A DNA stretch of 64,000 nucleotides from positions 1 to 64,000 of the forward strand of contig JBIQJI010000024.1 in assembly GCA_044507605.1 (NCBI GenBank). Reading direction: 5' to 3'. Shown here piece by piece: positions 8,573 to 16,919 of this stretch. Each line of letters begins with the position of its first letter. The stretch's first letter is position 1. The position numbers and the translations under genes are program-made. Source of the stretch: Thermopolyspora sp044507605. GTDB lineage: Bacteria > Actinomycetota > Actinomycetes > Streptosporangiales > Streptosporangiaceae. Under the pieces are notes generated by a model, which was not told where the DNA came from, ran no database searches, and worked only from the letters and a program-made list of their open reading frames with translations.

Positions 8573-9490
8573 TCACGGACCGACGCGGATGATCGTTTTT
8601 CCGCTGATGCGCTCGGCCGGGTTGAAGGCGGCGACGGCATCGTCGAGGGTCGCCACGTGGCCGATGTTCGTCCGGAGCCGTCCGTCCCGGATCCGCTGGG
8701 CGATCTCGCCCAGTTGCGCGCGATCGGGCACGACGACGAAGTCGATCGCCGGGCCGTCCGCCGGTCTCGCCTCCGGCGGGCCGGCGATCGTCACCAGGGT
8801 TCCTCCGGCTCGAACCAGCCCTGCCGACCGCCGCTGGATGTCACCGCCGATCACGTCGAACACCATGTGCACCGGGCCGGCGTCTTCCAGTGAGTCTCCG
8901 GCGAGGTCGACGAACTCCTTCGCGCCGAAGCCGAGTGCCGTCTCACGGTCGCCGGCGCGTCCGGTGCCGATGACGTAGGCGCCGGCTTCCCGCGCGAGCT
9001 GGGTGACCATCGACCCGACGCCGCCTGCCGCGCCGTGCACGAGCACGCTGTGACCCGGCTGAAGCCGGCCGTGCTCGAACAGCCCCTGCCACGCCGTCAG
9101 CCCCGAGATCGGCAGGCTCGCGCCCACGGCGAAGCCGACATCGCCGGGCAGCGGCGCGAGGTTGCGCGCCTCGACCGCCACGCGCTCCGCCAGAGTGCCG
9201 TCGCGCGTCCAGTCGGTGAGGCCGAACACCCGCTGTCCCACCGACAGCCCCGTCGTCCCGTAGCCGAGGGCGCTGACCACACCGGCCACCTCGTGCCCCG
9301 GAATCGACGGCGTCCGCTCACGGCCGGCGCGATCGACCCAGGTCGAGGGCCACGACAACTCGCCCCGGGTGAATCCCGACGCGCGCACCTCGACGACCAC
9401 GTCGTTCACCGCGGCCGCCGGCTCGGGGCGCTCGGCAAGCCGCATCCCGGCCGTTCCCGCGGCCTGATCCGTCACCACGATCGCCTTCAT
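8573..9490 (-). CDS. Zinc-independent NADPH:quinone oxidoreductase-like MDR enzyme
   Basis: This 305-residue medium-chain dehydrogenase/reductase is of the quinone oxidoreductase branch. It has an N-terminal GroES-like domain with PGHEVAGVV and a nucleotide-binding VLVHGAAGGVGSMVTQLA motif, and it lacks the structural-zinc cysteines. ATG 9490 is preferred over the ATG at 9508, because GGGGAGG lies six bases before 9490 and inside the longer frame. It probably reduces quinones or enones with NADPH. No operon partner is evident. Confidence 0.85.
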   Translation of the reverse strand: MKAIVVTDQAAGTAGMRLAERPEPAAAVNDVVVEVRASGFTRGELSWPSTWVDRAGRERTPSIPGHEVAGVVSALGYGTTGLSVGQRVFGLTDWTRDGTLAERVAVEARNLAPLPGDVGFAVGASLPISGLTAWQGLFEHGRLQPGHSVLVHGAAGGVGSMVTQLAREAGAYVIGTGRAGDRETALGFGAKEFVDLAGDSLEDAGPVHMVFDVIGGDIQRRSAGLVRAGGTLVTIAGPPEARPADGPAIDFVVVPDRAQLGEIAQRIRDGRLRTNIGHVATLDDAVAAFNPAERISGKTIIRVGP

Positions 9491-9540
9491 CCGGCGCCTC
9501 CCCGTCATCCGGTCCCGCCCTGATCCGGCCGTCGCCCGTT

Positions 9541-11868
9541 TTACTCGCGGGCCAGGGCGGCCTCGGCCTCGGTGTCGGTGTCGACTTCCGCGGTCATGGG
9601 CACCCGGATGCTCACCCGGGCGATGGTGCCGCCGCGGAAGGGGAAAGGCGCGGCGTAGTCGCCGGTGACCGCGTCGCCGCTGTCGCGGCCGACGACCAGC
9701 CCCTCGCCGGCCACGGAGAACCTGCCCGGCTGGGTTCTCATCCGGCCGGACGCCACGGCCGCGTCGTCCAGGGTCAGGGTCAGCGTGCCGTTGGCCACGT
9801 AGCGCGGATCCTCGTGTTCCTTTTCGAAGCGGGCGACCGCGACGTGCCGGCCGGCGCCGAGCGGCGCGTCGGCGCTGAACCGGTGCTCCTCGATGCCGAG
9901 GAAGTTGTAGACGTAGTGGAGGCGGCGTTCCTTCAGGTAGAGGGCGTGGCCGCCGAAACGTGAGCCGTGCGCGAAGATGACGCCTCCGGCGTCGTCGGTG
10001 GTGGTCTCGAATTCGGCCGTGAGGACGAAGGACCGGTTGCGGATGTCGACGGCCGCCTCTTCGGGGACCTCCGCGGTCCCGGGATGGTAGACGTAGAGGT
10101 CACGCGCCGGCGACAGGCTCGGCCGGTCCATGGTCATGATTTCGCGCGGCACGCGGTCGTCCAGCGGGAGCACGTCGTTGCGCCCGGCCTCCACGTACCA
10201 CAGCGCGATCAGCTCGCGGAGTTTCTCGGGGTGCCGGCGGCCGATTTCGCGGGTCTCCGACCGGTCGGTGCGCACGTGGTAGAGCTCCCACTCGTCGTTG
10301 CCGAAATCGCCGCGGCCGATGCCCGTGCCGTGCCGGGCCACGGCCTTCCAGCCGTCGTGATAAATGGACCGGGTGCCCAGCATGCAGTAGTACTGGGTCC
10401 TCCTGGTGGACTCTACGGTGGCGGAGGCGAAGCTGTAGCGCATGCTCACTCCTTGCAGCGGGCTTTGCTCGTATCCCTTGACGAAGCGCGGCACGGTGAT
10501 GCCCAGGCAGTCGTAGATGGTCGGGGTGATGTCGATGACGTGGTGGTACTGGTCGCGCAGCTGCCCCGCGACCCCGCGCATGTCCCTCGGCCATGCGATG
10601 ATCGCCGGGGCGACCGTGCCGCCGTTGGTGGAGAAGCGCTTGAACAGCTTGTACGGCGTGCTGAACGCCCACGCCCACCCGGTCGGATACTGGTTGTAGG
10701 CCTCCGGAGTGCCGATCTTGTCGATTTTCTCCAGGTTCTCGGCGGGGTCTTCCGGGTATCCGTTGAAGCCCTTGTTCTCGTTGATCGAGCCGTGCGGGGT
10801 TCCCTCGCCGCTGGCGCCGTTGTCGGACAGCACCACGATGATGGTGTTGTCGAGCTGCCCTGATTCTTCCAGATAGTCGATGAGCCGCCCGAGTTCGTGA
10901 TCGGTGTAGCTGCAAAAGCCGGCGAACGCCTCGGCCATCCGCGCGAACACCCGCTTCTGGCCGTCGCTCAGGGACTCCCAGGGCGCGACCTCGTCGCGTT
11001 CGGTGATCACATCGGGGCTCGGCCAGGGGTTCATCGGCGACGCCTCGGTCTCGGGCGGGACCACGCCCAGCCGTTTCTGGTTCTCCAGAACGATCTCGCG
11101 GTAGCGGTCGTAGCCCATGTCGAACCTGCCGCGATACTTCTCGATCCACTCCGTGGGCGCGTGATGCGGTGCGTGGGCGGCGCCCAGGGCCAGGTAGGCG
11201 AACCAGGGCTTGTCCGGCGCCACCTGCTTGCCATCGCGGATGAACTCGATGGTCTTGTCCACGAGGTCGCGGCTGAGGTGGTAGCCCTCGTCGGGGCCGT
11301 ACGGCTGGTCCACGAAGTGGTTGTCGTAGGTGAGGTGGGGGAAGAACTGGTTGGTCTCCCCGCCGTGGAAGCCGTAGTAGCGTTCGAAGCCGCGCGCCAG
11401 CGGCCAGGTGCGGCGCGATGAGCCCATGCTCAGCTCCCACGGCGGCGTCAGGTGCCATTTGCCGAGGCAGTAGGTGTTGTAGCCGTTCTCGGCCAGGACT
11501 TCGGCGATGGTGCCGTTCTCCGGCGGCAGCACCGCGTTGGCGCCGGGGTAGCCCATCGCGAAGTCCACGACGGTGGCCACGCCGTTCATGTGGTGGTTGC
11601 GCCCCGTCAACAGCGCGGCGCGGGTCGGTGAGCACATCGCGGTGGTGTGCCACTGCGTGTAGCGCAGCCCCAGCCGGGCGATCCGGGTGAGGGTGGGCGT
11701 CTCGACGAGCCCGCCGAAGGCGTCCCAGGTCGCGATCCCGGTGTCGTCCCACAGGATGTACAGGACGTTGGGCGCGTCAGCTCTGGCCTGGGGCGGCAGA
11801 TAGGGCGCCCAGTCCTGCCGCGAATCACGGACGTCGAGACGGACGATGCCACGAAACCGCTCGGGCAT
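9541..11868 (-). CDS. Large type I arylsulfatase
   Basis: This 775-residue sulfatase hydrolyses sulfate esters. The signature CSPTRAALLTGR (about 79-90) contains Cys79, which is normally converted to formylglycine. Metal ligands are in the DDTG segment (about 41-44) and in SDNGASGEGTP. A C-terminal extension of roughly 180 residues is rich in beta structure, as in long actinobacterial arylsulfatases. No signal peptide is visible, so it is probably cytoplasmic. GGGAG lies before ATG 11868. A GAP-type membrane protein gene follows in the same direction upstream. Confidence 0.9.
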   Translation of the reverse strand: MPERFRGIVRLDVRDSRQDWAPYLPPQARADAPNVLYILWDDTGIATWDAFGGLVETPTLTRIARLGLRYTQWHTTAMCSPTRAALLTGRNHHMNGVATVVDFAMGYPGANAVLPPENGTIAEVLAENGYNTYCLGKWHLTPPWELSMGSSRRTWPLARGFERYYGFHGGETNQFFPHLTYDNHFVDQPYGPDEGYHLSRDLVDKTIEFIRDGKQVAPDKPWFAYLALGAAHAPHHAPTEWIEKYRGRFDMGYDRYREIVLENQKRLGVVPPETEASPMNPWPSPDVITERDEVAPWESLSDGQKRVFARMAEAFAGFCSYTDHELGRLIDYLEESGQLDNTIIVVLSDNGASGEGTPHGSINENKGFNGYPEDPAENLEKIDKIGTPEAYNQYPTGWAWAFSTPYKLFKRFSTNGGTVAPAIIAWPRDMRGVAGQLRDQYHHVIDITPTIYDCLGITVPRFVKGYEQSPLQGVSMRYSFASATVESTRRTQYYCMLGTRSIYHDGWKAVARHGTGIGRGDFGNDEWELYHVRTDRSETREIGRRHPEKLRELIALWYVEAGRNDVLPLDDRVPREIMTMDRPSLSPARDLYVYHPGTAEVPEEAAVDIRNRSFVLTAEFETTTDDAGGVIFAHGSRFGGHALYLKERRLHYVYNFLGIEEHRFSADAPLGAGRHVAVARFEKEHEDPRYVANGTLTLTLDDAAVASGRMRTQPGRFSVAGEGLVVGRDSGDAVTGDYAAPFPFRGGTIARVSIRVPMTAEVDTDTEAEAALARE

Positions 11869-11928
11869 GGCCTGCTCCCTTCACGCGTGCTGCCGAATGC
11901 CATCGCCGTCGCCGGGTCGTGCGGCGGT

Positions 11929-12576
11929 TCAGGAGCCTCTGATGGCTTGGATCGAGTTGTTGATCAGTAGGGTGCCGACCACCAGGAACAGCGCGATGGT
12001 GATCCCGGGGTTCTCTTCGACCAGCCAGTCTTTGAGACGGTCGAGCGCCGCAGTGCCGGAGCCGGTGAACCGGAGAACGACCGCCAGCACCATCCCCACC
12101 GAGGAAACGGCCGCGAAGACGACGCAGGCGATCAGCGCTTGCTCCGTGCTGAGGTCGGCGTTCACCAAGATCACGCCCGCCGCGGCCCCCAGCGGCAGGT
12201 TCTTGGGATTGGCGATCGTGGCCACCAGCCCCAAAAGGACGGCGTTGCGCGGCTTGATGTCGTCCACGGCCTTCAGCCACGCGGGCAGCTCCCGCTTTTC
12301 CCGGATGTGATACTCCCGCCGGGCGAGCCACCACAGGAACAGCCCCAGGAACAGATTCACCCAGTGGAAGGCGACCGGCAGCCCGCCCGCACCGATTTCC
12401 AGCAGGGTGAGCATGAGCACGATGAGCAGCATGCCCACGAACCAGCCGAGCGTGAAGGCGGGACCGTTCGAGGCGCCCCGCCGCGAACTGACGATGAGGA
12501 TGATGCCGATGGCCGGAACCGGGCTGATGATCACACCGACCGCGATCGGCATGATGGCGGCCAGCACCTCTAGCAT
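11929..12576 (-). CDS. GAP/LysE-like integral membrane protein
   Basis: This 215-residue protein has about six hydrophobic segments and the start MLEVLAAIMPIAVGVIISPV, typical of the GAP family (Sap, sulfolipid-addressing protein-like) in the LysE transporter superfamily. It contains NPKNLPLGAAAGV, a conserved Asn-Pro region. It is 60 bp upstream of the sulfatase gene on the same strand, which suggests co-expression and possibly export of a lipid or sulfated product. Its substrate is unknown. Confidence 0.75.
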   Translation of the reverse strand: MLEVLAAIMPIAVGVIISPVPAIGIILIVSSRRGASNGPAFTLGWFVGMLLIVLMLTLLEIGAGGLPVAFHWVNLFLGLFLWWLARREYHIREKRELPAWLKAVDDIKPRNAVLLGLVATIANPKNLPLGAAAGVILVNADLSTEQALIACVVFAAVSSVGMVLAVVLRFTGSGTAALDRLKDWLVEENPGITIALFLVVGTLLINNSIQAIRGS

Positions 12577-12733
12577 CTGTCACGTACGCCCTCAACGGGC
12601 CGGTCGGCATGGCTCGGCCCGCGTCGCGTTACGGCCGGGGGCGCACAGGCTGAAGGCGCTTCCACGGCTGTGAACGTGCCCCTGCGCTCAGCCGCATATG
12701 GCAAATGGTCGCAAAACTATAGGTCACCGGCGC

Positions 12734-13144
12734 TCAGGGTGCCGCGCCCTCCATCGTGGCGGCGACCGCGAGCGGATTCTGGTACTCCCGCCAGCGGGCG
12801 ATCCGTCCCTCACGTACGGTGAGCACGCCGACGAACGGGGCCGCGGCCGACACGCCCGTCGCGATCATCGTCGCGGCCAGCTCGTACTCGACGACGATGG
12901 TGCCGGGGTCGGCGGTGTCGTGCACGGCCAGCACATGGCAGTCGTCGAAGCGAAAGGGCAGGCCGCTGTGCCCGGCGCGGACGAAGGCCAGGACCCCGGC
13001 CCGGCCCTCGATGCGGCTCGGCCGCCCGGGTGCGGCGAACGGCATTTCCAGGACGACGTCCTCGGTGAGCGTGTCGTCGTCGAAGACGGTCTCGTTGGCG
13101 ATCCAGCGCTCGCGCATGCGGTCGAAGATCTCGCGTGGGGTCAT
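12734..13144 (-). CDS. SnoaL/NTF2-like small protein
   Basis: This 136-residue protein has the SnoaL-like polyketide cyclase / ketosteroid-isomerase fold, with FDRMRERWIANETVFDDDTL, PFAAPGRPSRIEGR and IARWREYQNP. ATG 13144 has an excellent GGAGGAAGGC ribosome site; the longer frame upstream overlaps the divergent TetR gene and is rejected. It shares a short control region with the TetR gene and is probably its target. The reaction is unknown. Confidence 0.82.
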   Translation of the reverse strand: MTPREIFDRMRERWIANETVFDDDTLTEDVVLEMPFAAPGRPSRIEGRAGVLAFVRAGHSGLPFRFDDCHVLAVHDTADPGTIVVEYELAATMIATGVSAAAPFVGVLTVREGRIARWREYQNPLAVAATMEGAAP

Positions 13145-13163
13145 GCCTTCCTCCGGGATAAGA

Positions 13164-13177
13164 TGAGTGGTGACTCG
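13164..13177. promoter_or_regulatory. TetR operator, site 1
   Basis: TGAGTGGTGACTCG resembles the perfect palindrome 25 bp downstream (TGAGTC-GA-GACTCA), sharing the TGAGT and GACTC half-sites. It lies between the divergent SnoaL-like and TetR genes, so it is likely the second binding site of the same TetR dimer. Confidence 0.6.
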
Positions 13178-13188
13178 ACTTACAATAA

Positions 13189-13202
13189 TGAGTCGAGACT
13201 CA
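13189..13202. promoter_or_regulatory. TetR operator, site 2
   Basis: TGAGTCGAGACTCA has perfect 6-bp arms around a 2-bp centre. A TACAAT sequence (13181-13186) just upstream could be a -10 element for the TetR gene. The position fits autoregulation of the TetR gene and control of the divergent SnoaL-like gene. Confidence 0.7.
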
Positions 13203-13220
13203 TTTTCCAAGGGGGTCGGC

Positions 13221-13733
13221 GTGCGGGCGGACGCGCAGCGCAACCGGGAACGTATCCTCGACGCGGCCGAGGAGGTGTTCGCGCGCCGTGGCCCATCGGC
13301 GTCCACCGAAGAGGTGGCCCGGCTGGCCGGCGTGGCGATCGGCACGGTCTTCCGGCACTTCCCCACCAAGGACGACCTGCTGGCGGCGATCCTGAAACGC
13401 CTGCTGACACGGTTGACTCACGACGCGGCCACGCTCGGTGGGGCCGACGGCCTGCACGTCTTCTTCCGCCGGCTGGTCGACCAGGCGGCGGCCCAGCGCA
13501 CGGTGGTCGACCTGGCCGGAGTCAGCGTCCCGGCGGCGCTGGGCCGGCTGGGCGAAGCCGTGGGCGAACTGCTGCGCCAGGCGCAGGACGCGGGCACCGT
13601 GCGCCGTGACGTCCGCCCGCCCGAGGTGATGGCGCTGCTGGTGAGCGTCTGCCAAGGCGCCCTGCAGGGCGGCTGGGACGCCGAGCTGCGGGAACGGACA
13701 CTCGCCGTCATCTTCGCCGGCCTGGCCGCCTAG
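13221..13733 (+). CDS. TetR-family transcriptional regulator
   Basis: This 170-residue protein has an N-terminal TetR helix-turn-helix (RNRERILDAAEEVFARRG, then TEEVARLAGVAIGTVFRHFPTKDDLL) and a short ligand-binding domain. GTG 13221 is chosen because AAGGGGG lies five bases upstream. Starts at 13167 or 13188 would put the two operator palindromes inside the coding region. The likely target is the divergent SnoaL-like gene, and itself. Confidence 0.85.
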   Translation: MRADAQRNRERILDAAEEVFARRGPSASTEEVARLAGVAIGTVFRHFPTKDDLLAAILKRLLTRLTHDAATLGGADGLHVFFRRLVDQAAAQRTVVDLAGVSVPAALGRLGEAVGELLRQAQDAGTVRRDVRPPEVMALLVSVCQGALQGGWDAELRERTLAVIFAGLAA

Positions 13734-13765
13734 GCGTCGCCCACCGGCCCGGCCGAACGTGTCCG

Positions 13766-14533
13766 CTACTCGTCGCCCTCGGGGTTCGCCAGGCGGTCGG
13801 CGGTGCGCTGGAGGTGCCGCGACATGACGTCGTGCGCCCGGGCGACGTCTCGCCGCTCGATGGCCTCCACCAGTTCAACGTGCTCGTGCGCGCCCCGCAC
13901 GCCCATCAGCGGCGCGGCGTCCCGGGCCTGCTGGAGCGACATGAGCATGGGACCGTGGAAGGTCTTCACCAGCATCTCGATCGCCGGATTGTGGGCGCAG
14001 GAGGCGACCCGCACGTGGAACTCCGCCGACATGGCCATGGTGTAGGAGCCGTTCTCCAGTGCGTCGAGCCCTTGCTCGACGAGGTCGCGCAGCTCCGCGA
14101 TGTCCGTTTCGGTGGCCCGCTCCACGGCCAGCGGGAGAACGCCGAGCTCGATGACCATGCGGGTCTCGGTGACGTCGATGGCGGTCGCGGGGGCCAGGGT
14201 CAGGAACTCGGCCAGCCCTTTGCCGACGCGCTCGCTCGACGGGCGGGTGACGAAGGCCCCGCCCCGGGCCCCGACACGGATCTCCACCAGCCCGCTGGTC
14301 TCCAGCACGCGGAGGGCCTCGCGTACGGTCACCCTGCTGACCGCGAACCGCTCGCACAGGCTTCGCTCGCTGGGCAGCCGATCGCCGGGGACGAGCTTGC
14401 CCTCTCTGATCAGCAGCCTCATCTGCTCCACGATGACCTCGGAGATGCGATCGACGCTCACCGGGCGGAACAGGTCGGCCGTGCTCCTCATTCCCGGCGT
14501 CCCTTCCGCCGGCCCCGCTGAGCCATCGGCCAT
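13766..14533 (-). CDS. FadR/GntR-family (FCD domain) regulator 1 of the catabolic island
   Basis: This 255-residue regulator has an N-terminal winged helix (about 30-95) with GDRLPSERSLCERFAVSRVTVREALRVLE and a C-terminal FCD ligand domain (about 110-245) with metal-binding-type positions in EFHVRVASCAHNPAIEML. It is a close paralogue of the regulator at 25698. It is divergent from the ferredoxin gene, with two island-type operator sites between them (14601-14616, 14708-14723), so it is probably autoregulated and controls the Rieske genes. The effector is unknown, perhaps the substrate or a ring-cleavage product. Confidence 0.88.
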   Translation of the reverse strand: MADGSAGPAEGTPGMRSTADLFRPVSVDRISEVIVEQMRLLIREGKLVPGDRLPSERSLCERFAVSRVTVREALRVLETSGLVEIRVGARGGAFVTRPSSERVGKGLAEFLTLAPATAIDVTETRMVIELGVLPLAVERATETDIAELRDLVEQGLDALENGSYTMAMSAEFHVRVASCAHNPAIEMLVKTFHGPMLMSLQQARDAAPLMGVRGAHEHVELVEAIERRDVARAHDVMSRHLQRTADRLANPEGDE

Positions 14534-14585
14534 TCCGGCGCCCCCTTCGTGGTCTCGTCACGCGATCTCGGTCATCGCTCGCCCC

Positions 14586-14616
14586 ATGGTACCAAGGAAT
14601 AATGGTCTAACCTATT
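14586..14616. promoter_or_regulatory. Island operator at the GntR1 promoter
   Basis: AATGGTCTAACCTATT at 14601-14616 carries the island core TGGTCTAACC. TGGTACCA, a perfect 8-bp palindrome, lies just upstream at 14587-14594. The site is about 70 bp before the GntR1 start and fits FadR-type sites of the TGGTnnnACCA form. Confidence 0.65.
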
Positions 14617-14707
14617 AAGGCGAACCCGGCGGCCCCGAGGCCCCTGCCGCGCCATGGGTCTGTCCGCTCATGGGGGAAGCCCTCTCCCGAGCACTCCTGT
14701 TCGGTAT

Positions 14708-14723
14708 ATTGGTTAGGCCATTA
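14708..14723. promoter_or_regulatory. Island operator at the ferredoxin promoter
   Basis: ATTGGTTAGGCCATTA reads TAATGGCCTAACCAAT on the other strand. It is a near-palindromic version of the island motif and lies 17 bp before the ferredoxin GTG. Confidence 0.65.
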
Positions 14724-14740
14724 CCGGGAAGGAGTCGTAC

Positions 14741-15064
14741 GTGCCGAAAGTGGTCTACGTCATCGCCAAGGGCGAGCAGCGCGTGGTCGAAGCCGCAGCC
14801 GGGGACACGGTGATGTCCGCCGCGGTGCGCAACGGCGTGCCGGGGATCATCGGCGAGTGCGGGGGCAACACCTCCTGTGCCACGTGCCATGTCTGGGTGC
14901 GCGACGACTTCACCGAGCGCGTCGGAGGTCCGGGCGACCTGGAGGACGATCTGCTCGATCTCGGCGTCGAGGACCGGCGCGCCACCAGCCGGCTCGGCTG
15001 CCAGATCCGGCTCACCGCGGATCTCGACGGCCTCGTCGTCGAGGTGCCCCCGGCCCGGCCCTAG
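14741..15064 (+). CDS. Adrenodoxin-type [2Fe-2S] ferredoxin
   Basis: This 107-residue electron carrier has the cluster-binding pattern C40-x5-C46-x2-C49 (GECGGNTSCATC) with the fourth Cys at 87 (LGCQIRL). This is the adrenodoxin/putidaredoxin type. It should pass electrons from the reductase at 24142-25413 to the Rieske oxygenase immediately downstream. GTG 14741 is preceded by GGGAAGGAG. An operator of the island type overlaps its promoter. Confidence 0.92.
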   Translation: MPKVVYVIAKGEQRVVEAAAGDTVMSAAVRNGVPGIIGECGGNTSCATCHVWVRDDFTERVGGPGDLEDDLLDLGVEDRRATSRLGCQIRLTADLDGLVVEVPPARP

Positions 15065-15102
15065 CACGCCATCGGCCCCGAACCGGCCATTGCCAGCCGA
15101 CT

Positions 15103-15120
15103 AATGGTCTGATAGTTATT
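15103..15120. promoter_or_regulatory. Degenerate island operator before the Rieske oxygenase
   Basis: AATGGTCTGATAGTTATT matches the left half of the island motif (AATGGTCT) but has a divergent right half. It lies 25 bp upstream of the oxygenase ATG, suggesting that this gene has its own promoter as well as read-through from the ferredoxin gene. Confidence 0.5.
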
Positions 15121-15144
15121 CCCTTACAGTGAAAGGACCATAAG

Positions 15145-16425
15145 ATGCTGCGCGCCGACATCAACGAACTGCTGACCCGGACCGGGCCGGGCACCCCCAT
15201 GGGCAACCTGTTCCGCCGCTACTGGCAGCCGGTGTTGCTCGCGGAGGAGCTGCCGGAAAACGACTGCCCGCCGGTCCGGGTCAAGGTCCTCTCGGAGCGG
15301 CTGATCGCGTTCCGCGACTCCGAGGGCCGCTACGGCCTGATGGACGAGTTCTGCGCTCACCGCGGCGTCTCACTGTGGTTCGGCCGCAACGAGGAGGGCG
15401 GCCTGCGCTGCCCCTACCACGGCTGGAAGTACGACTACACCGGCCAGGCGATCGAGGTGCCCAGCGAACCCGAGAACAGCAACTTCTGCGCGAACGTGAA
15501 GCTGAAGTCCTACCCCATGGTCAAGCGCGGCGACGTGCTGTGGGCCTACCTCGGCGATCCGGACAAGCGGCCGCCGCTGCCGGAGTGGGAGTTCATCACC
15601 GTGCCGGAGGGGCATGCCTACACCTCCAAGAGGCTCCAGGAGTGCAACTGGCTGCAGGCCCTCGAAGGCGGCATCGACTCCAGTCACGTCACCTTCCTGC
15701 ACTCCGGCAACCTCGACAGCGACCCGCTGTTCAAAGGGTCGCGGGGCAACGCCTACAACAAGGGCGACCTCAAGCCGTTCTTCGAGGTCGTCGACTACGA
15801 GGGCGGCCTGCTCATCGGGGCCCGGCGCAACGCCGAGAAAGGCCACTACTACTGGCGCGTGACGCCGTGGGTCCTGCCCAACTTCACGATGGTGCCGCCG
15901 CGCGCCGACCACCCGATGCACGGCCACTTCTGGGTGCCCATCGACGACTACAACTGCTGGACCTGGAGCTTCGACTACCACCCGACCAGGCCGCTCACCG
16001 AGGCCGAGGTCGCCGCCATGCGCGCCGGCCTGGGCGTGCACAGCGCGAACGACGAGAACTACCGGCCGCTCGCCAACAAGGACAACGACTACCTGATCGA
16101 CCGGGAGGCGCAGCGCCGCGGCGAGACGTACTCCGGGGTCAAGGGCATCGCCATGCAGGACGCCTCGCTGCAGGAGTCGATGGGCCCGATCGTCGATCGC
16201 ACCAAGGAGCGCCTGGTCGCCACCGACGCCGGCATCATCAAGGCCCGCCAGAAGCTCCGCCGGGCCGCGCTGGCGCTCGCGGAGGGCATCGAGCCGGTCG
16301 GCAACCGCCCGCAGGACCAGAAGGTCCGGTCCGCCGCCATCGTGTTGCCGGCCGACCAGTCGTTCATCGACGGCCTCGGCGAGGCCATGATCGCCAAGCC
16401 AGGTGTCCCACAGACCACCGTCTGA
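15145..16425 (+). CDS. Rieske non-heme iron oxygenase, terminal oxygenase subunit
   Basis: This 426-residue oxygenase is of the phthalate 4,5-dioxygenase / vanillate demethylase-like branch. The Rieske cluster is bound by C70-x-H72 (CAHRG) and C89-x2-H92 (CPYHGW). The mononuclear iron site includes Asp178, His181 and His186 in ALEGGIDSSHVTFLHSG. It receives electrons from the ferredoxin upstream and hydroxylates an aromatic or related acid. No small beta subunit is present, as expected for this class. AAAGGA precedes ATG 15145. The substrate is inferred only from the neighbours, which include phthalate-pathway-like decarboxylases. Confidence 0.92.
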   Translation: MLRADINELLTRTGPGTPMGNLFRRYWQPVLLAEELPENDCPPVRVKVLSERLIAFRDSEGRYGLMDEFCAHRGVSLWFGRNEEGGLRCPYHGWKYDYTGQAIEVPSEPENSNFCANVKLKSYPMVKRGDVLWAYLGDPDKRPPLPEWEFITVPEGHAYTSKRLQECNWLQALEGGIDSSHVTFLHSGNLDSDPLFKGSRGNAYNKGDLKPFFEVVDYEGGLLIGARRNAEKGHYYWRVTPWVLPNFTMVPPRADHPMHGHFWVPIDDYNCWTWSFDYHPTRPLTEAEVAAMRAGLGVHSANDENYRPLANKDNDYLIDREAQRRGETYSGVKGIAMQDASLQESMGPIVDRTKERLVATDAGIIKARQKLRRAALALAEGIEPVGNRPQDQKVRSAAIVLPADQSFIDGLGEAMIAKPGVPQTTV

Positions 16426-16439
16426 GCGAGGAGCAGACC

Positions 16440-16919
16440 TTGACACAGTCCCACCCGGTCAGCGGCTGCGCCTACGCCTCGACCGTCGAGGAGGCGGCCT
16501 ACCGCATCGACTATCCCCTGGCCGCGGCCCGGAACACCCGGGTGGTGGCCCTGGACGCCGTGGCCGAGGAGATCGTCCGCCGGGCGGCGGAGATGACATG
16601 GGCGCAGGCGACGTTCTACTCGGCCGCCGACCCGGGACACGACCTCGTCACCATGTCCGGTGAGATGGTGCCGCTGGCCGGGGAACTCACCGACAGCAAC
16701 ACCCTCGTGCTCGTCTCCGCCAGCGGGGAGAACGCGCGGGCGGCGGCGACGATCGGCGAGGCGTGCCGGGCGCGCGGCATCATGACGGCGGGCCTGGCCG
16801 TGACGCCGGGGCGGCTGACGAGCGAGGCGCTGTTCGCGCTGCGGCCGCACACCCGCATCCTGCTGGTCCCCGCCGAGGACGACGACCTGTTCGAGCTGCT
16901 CCGGGCGACCCGCGCATGA
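16440..16919 (+). CDS. Unknown protein with Rossmann-like core, coupled to a PanB-like gene
   Basis: This 159-residue protein was not recognised. It starts with a rare TTG at 16440, supported by GAGGAG six bases before it. The central part (NTLVLVSASGENARAAATIGEA, then GIMTAGLAVTP) looks like alternating strands and helices of a nucleotide-binding-like fold. Its stop overlaps the ATG of the PanB-like gene (ATGA), implying stoichiometric expression and perhaps a shared complex. The function is unknown. Confidence 0.75.
   Translation: MTQSHPVSGCAYASTVEEAAYRIDYPLAAARNTRVVALDAVAEEIVRRAAEMTWAQATFYSAADPGHDLVTMSGEMVPLAGELTDSNTLVLVSASGENARAAATIGEACRARGIMTAGLAVTPGRLTSEALFALRPHTRILLVPAEDDDLFELLRATRA

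Noticed and set aside
9541..12576. Dedicated sulfatase-activating system next to the arylsulfatase
   Set aside because: No formylglycine-generating enzyme or anaerobic maturase is in the window. The neighbour is a GAP-type membrane protein.
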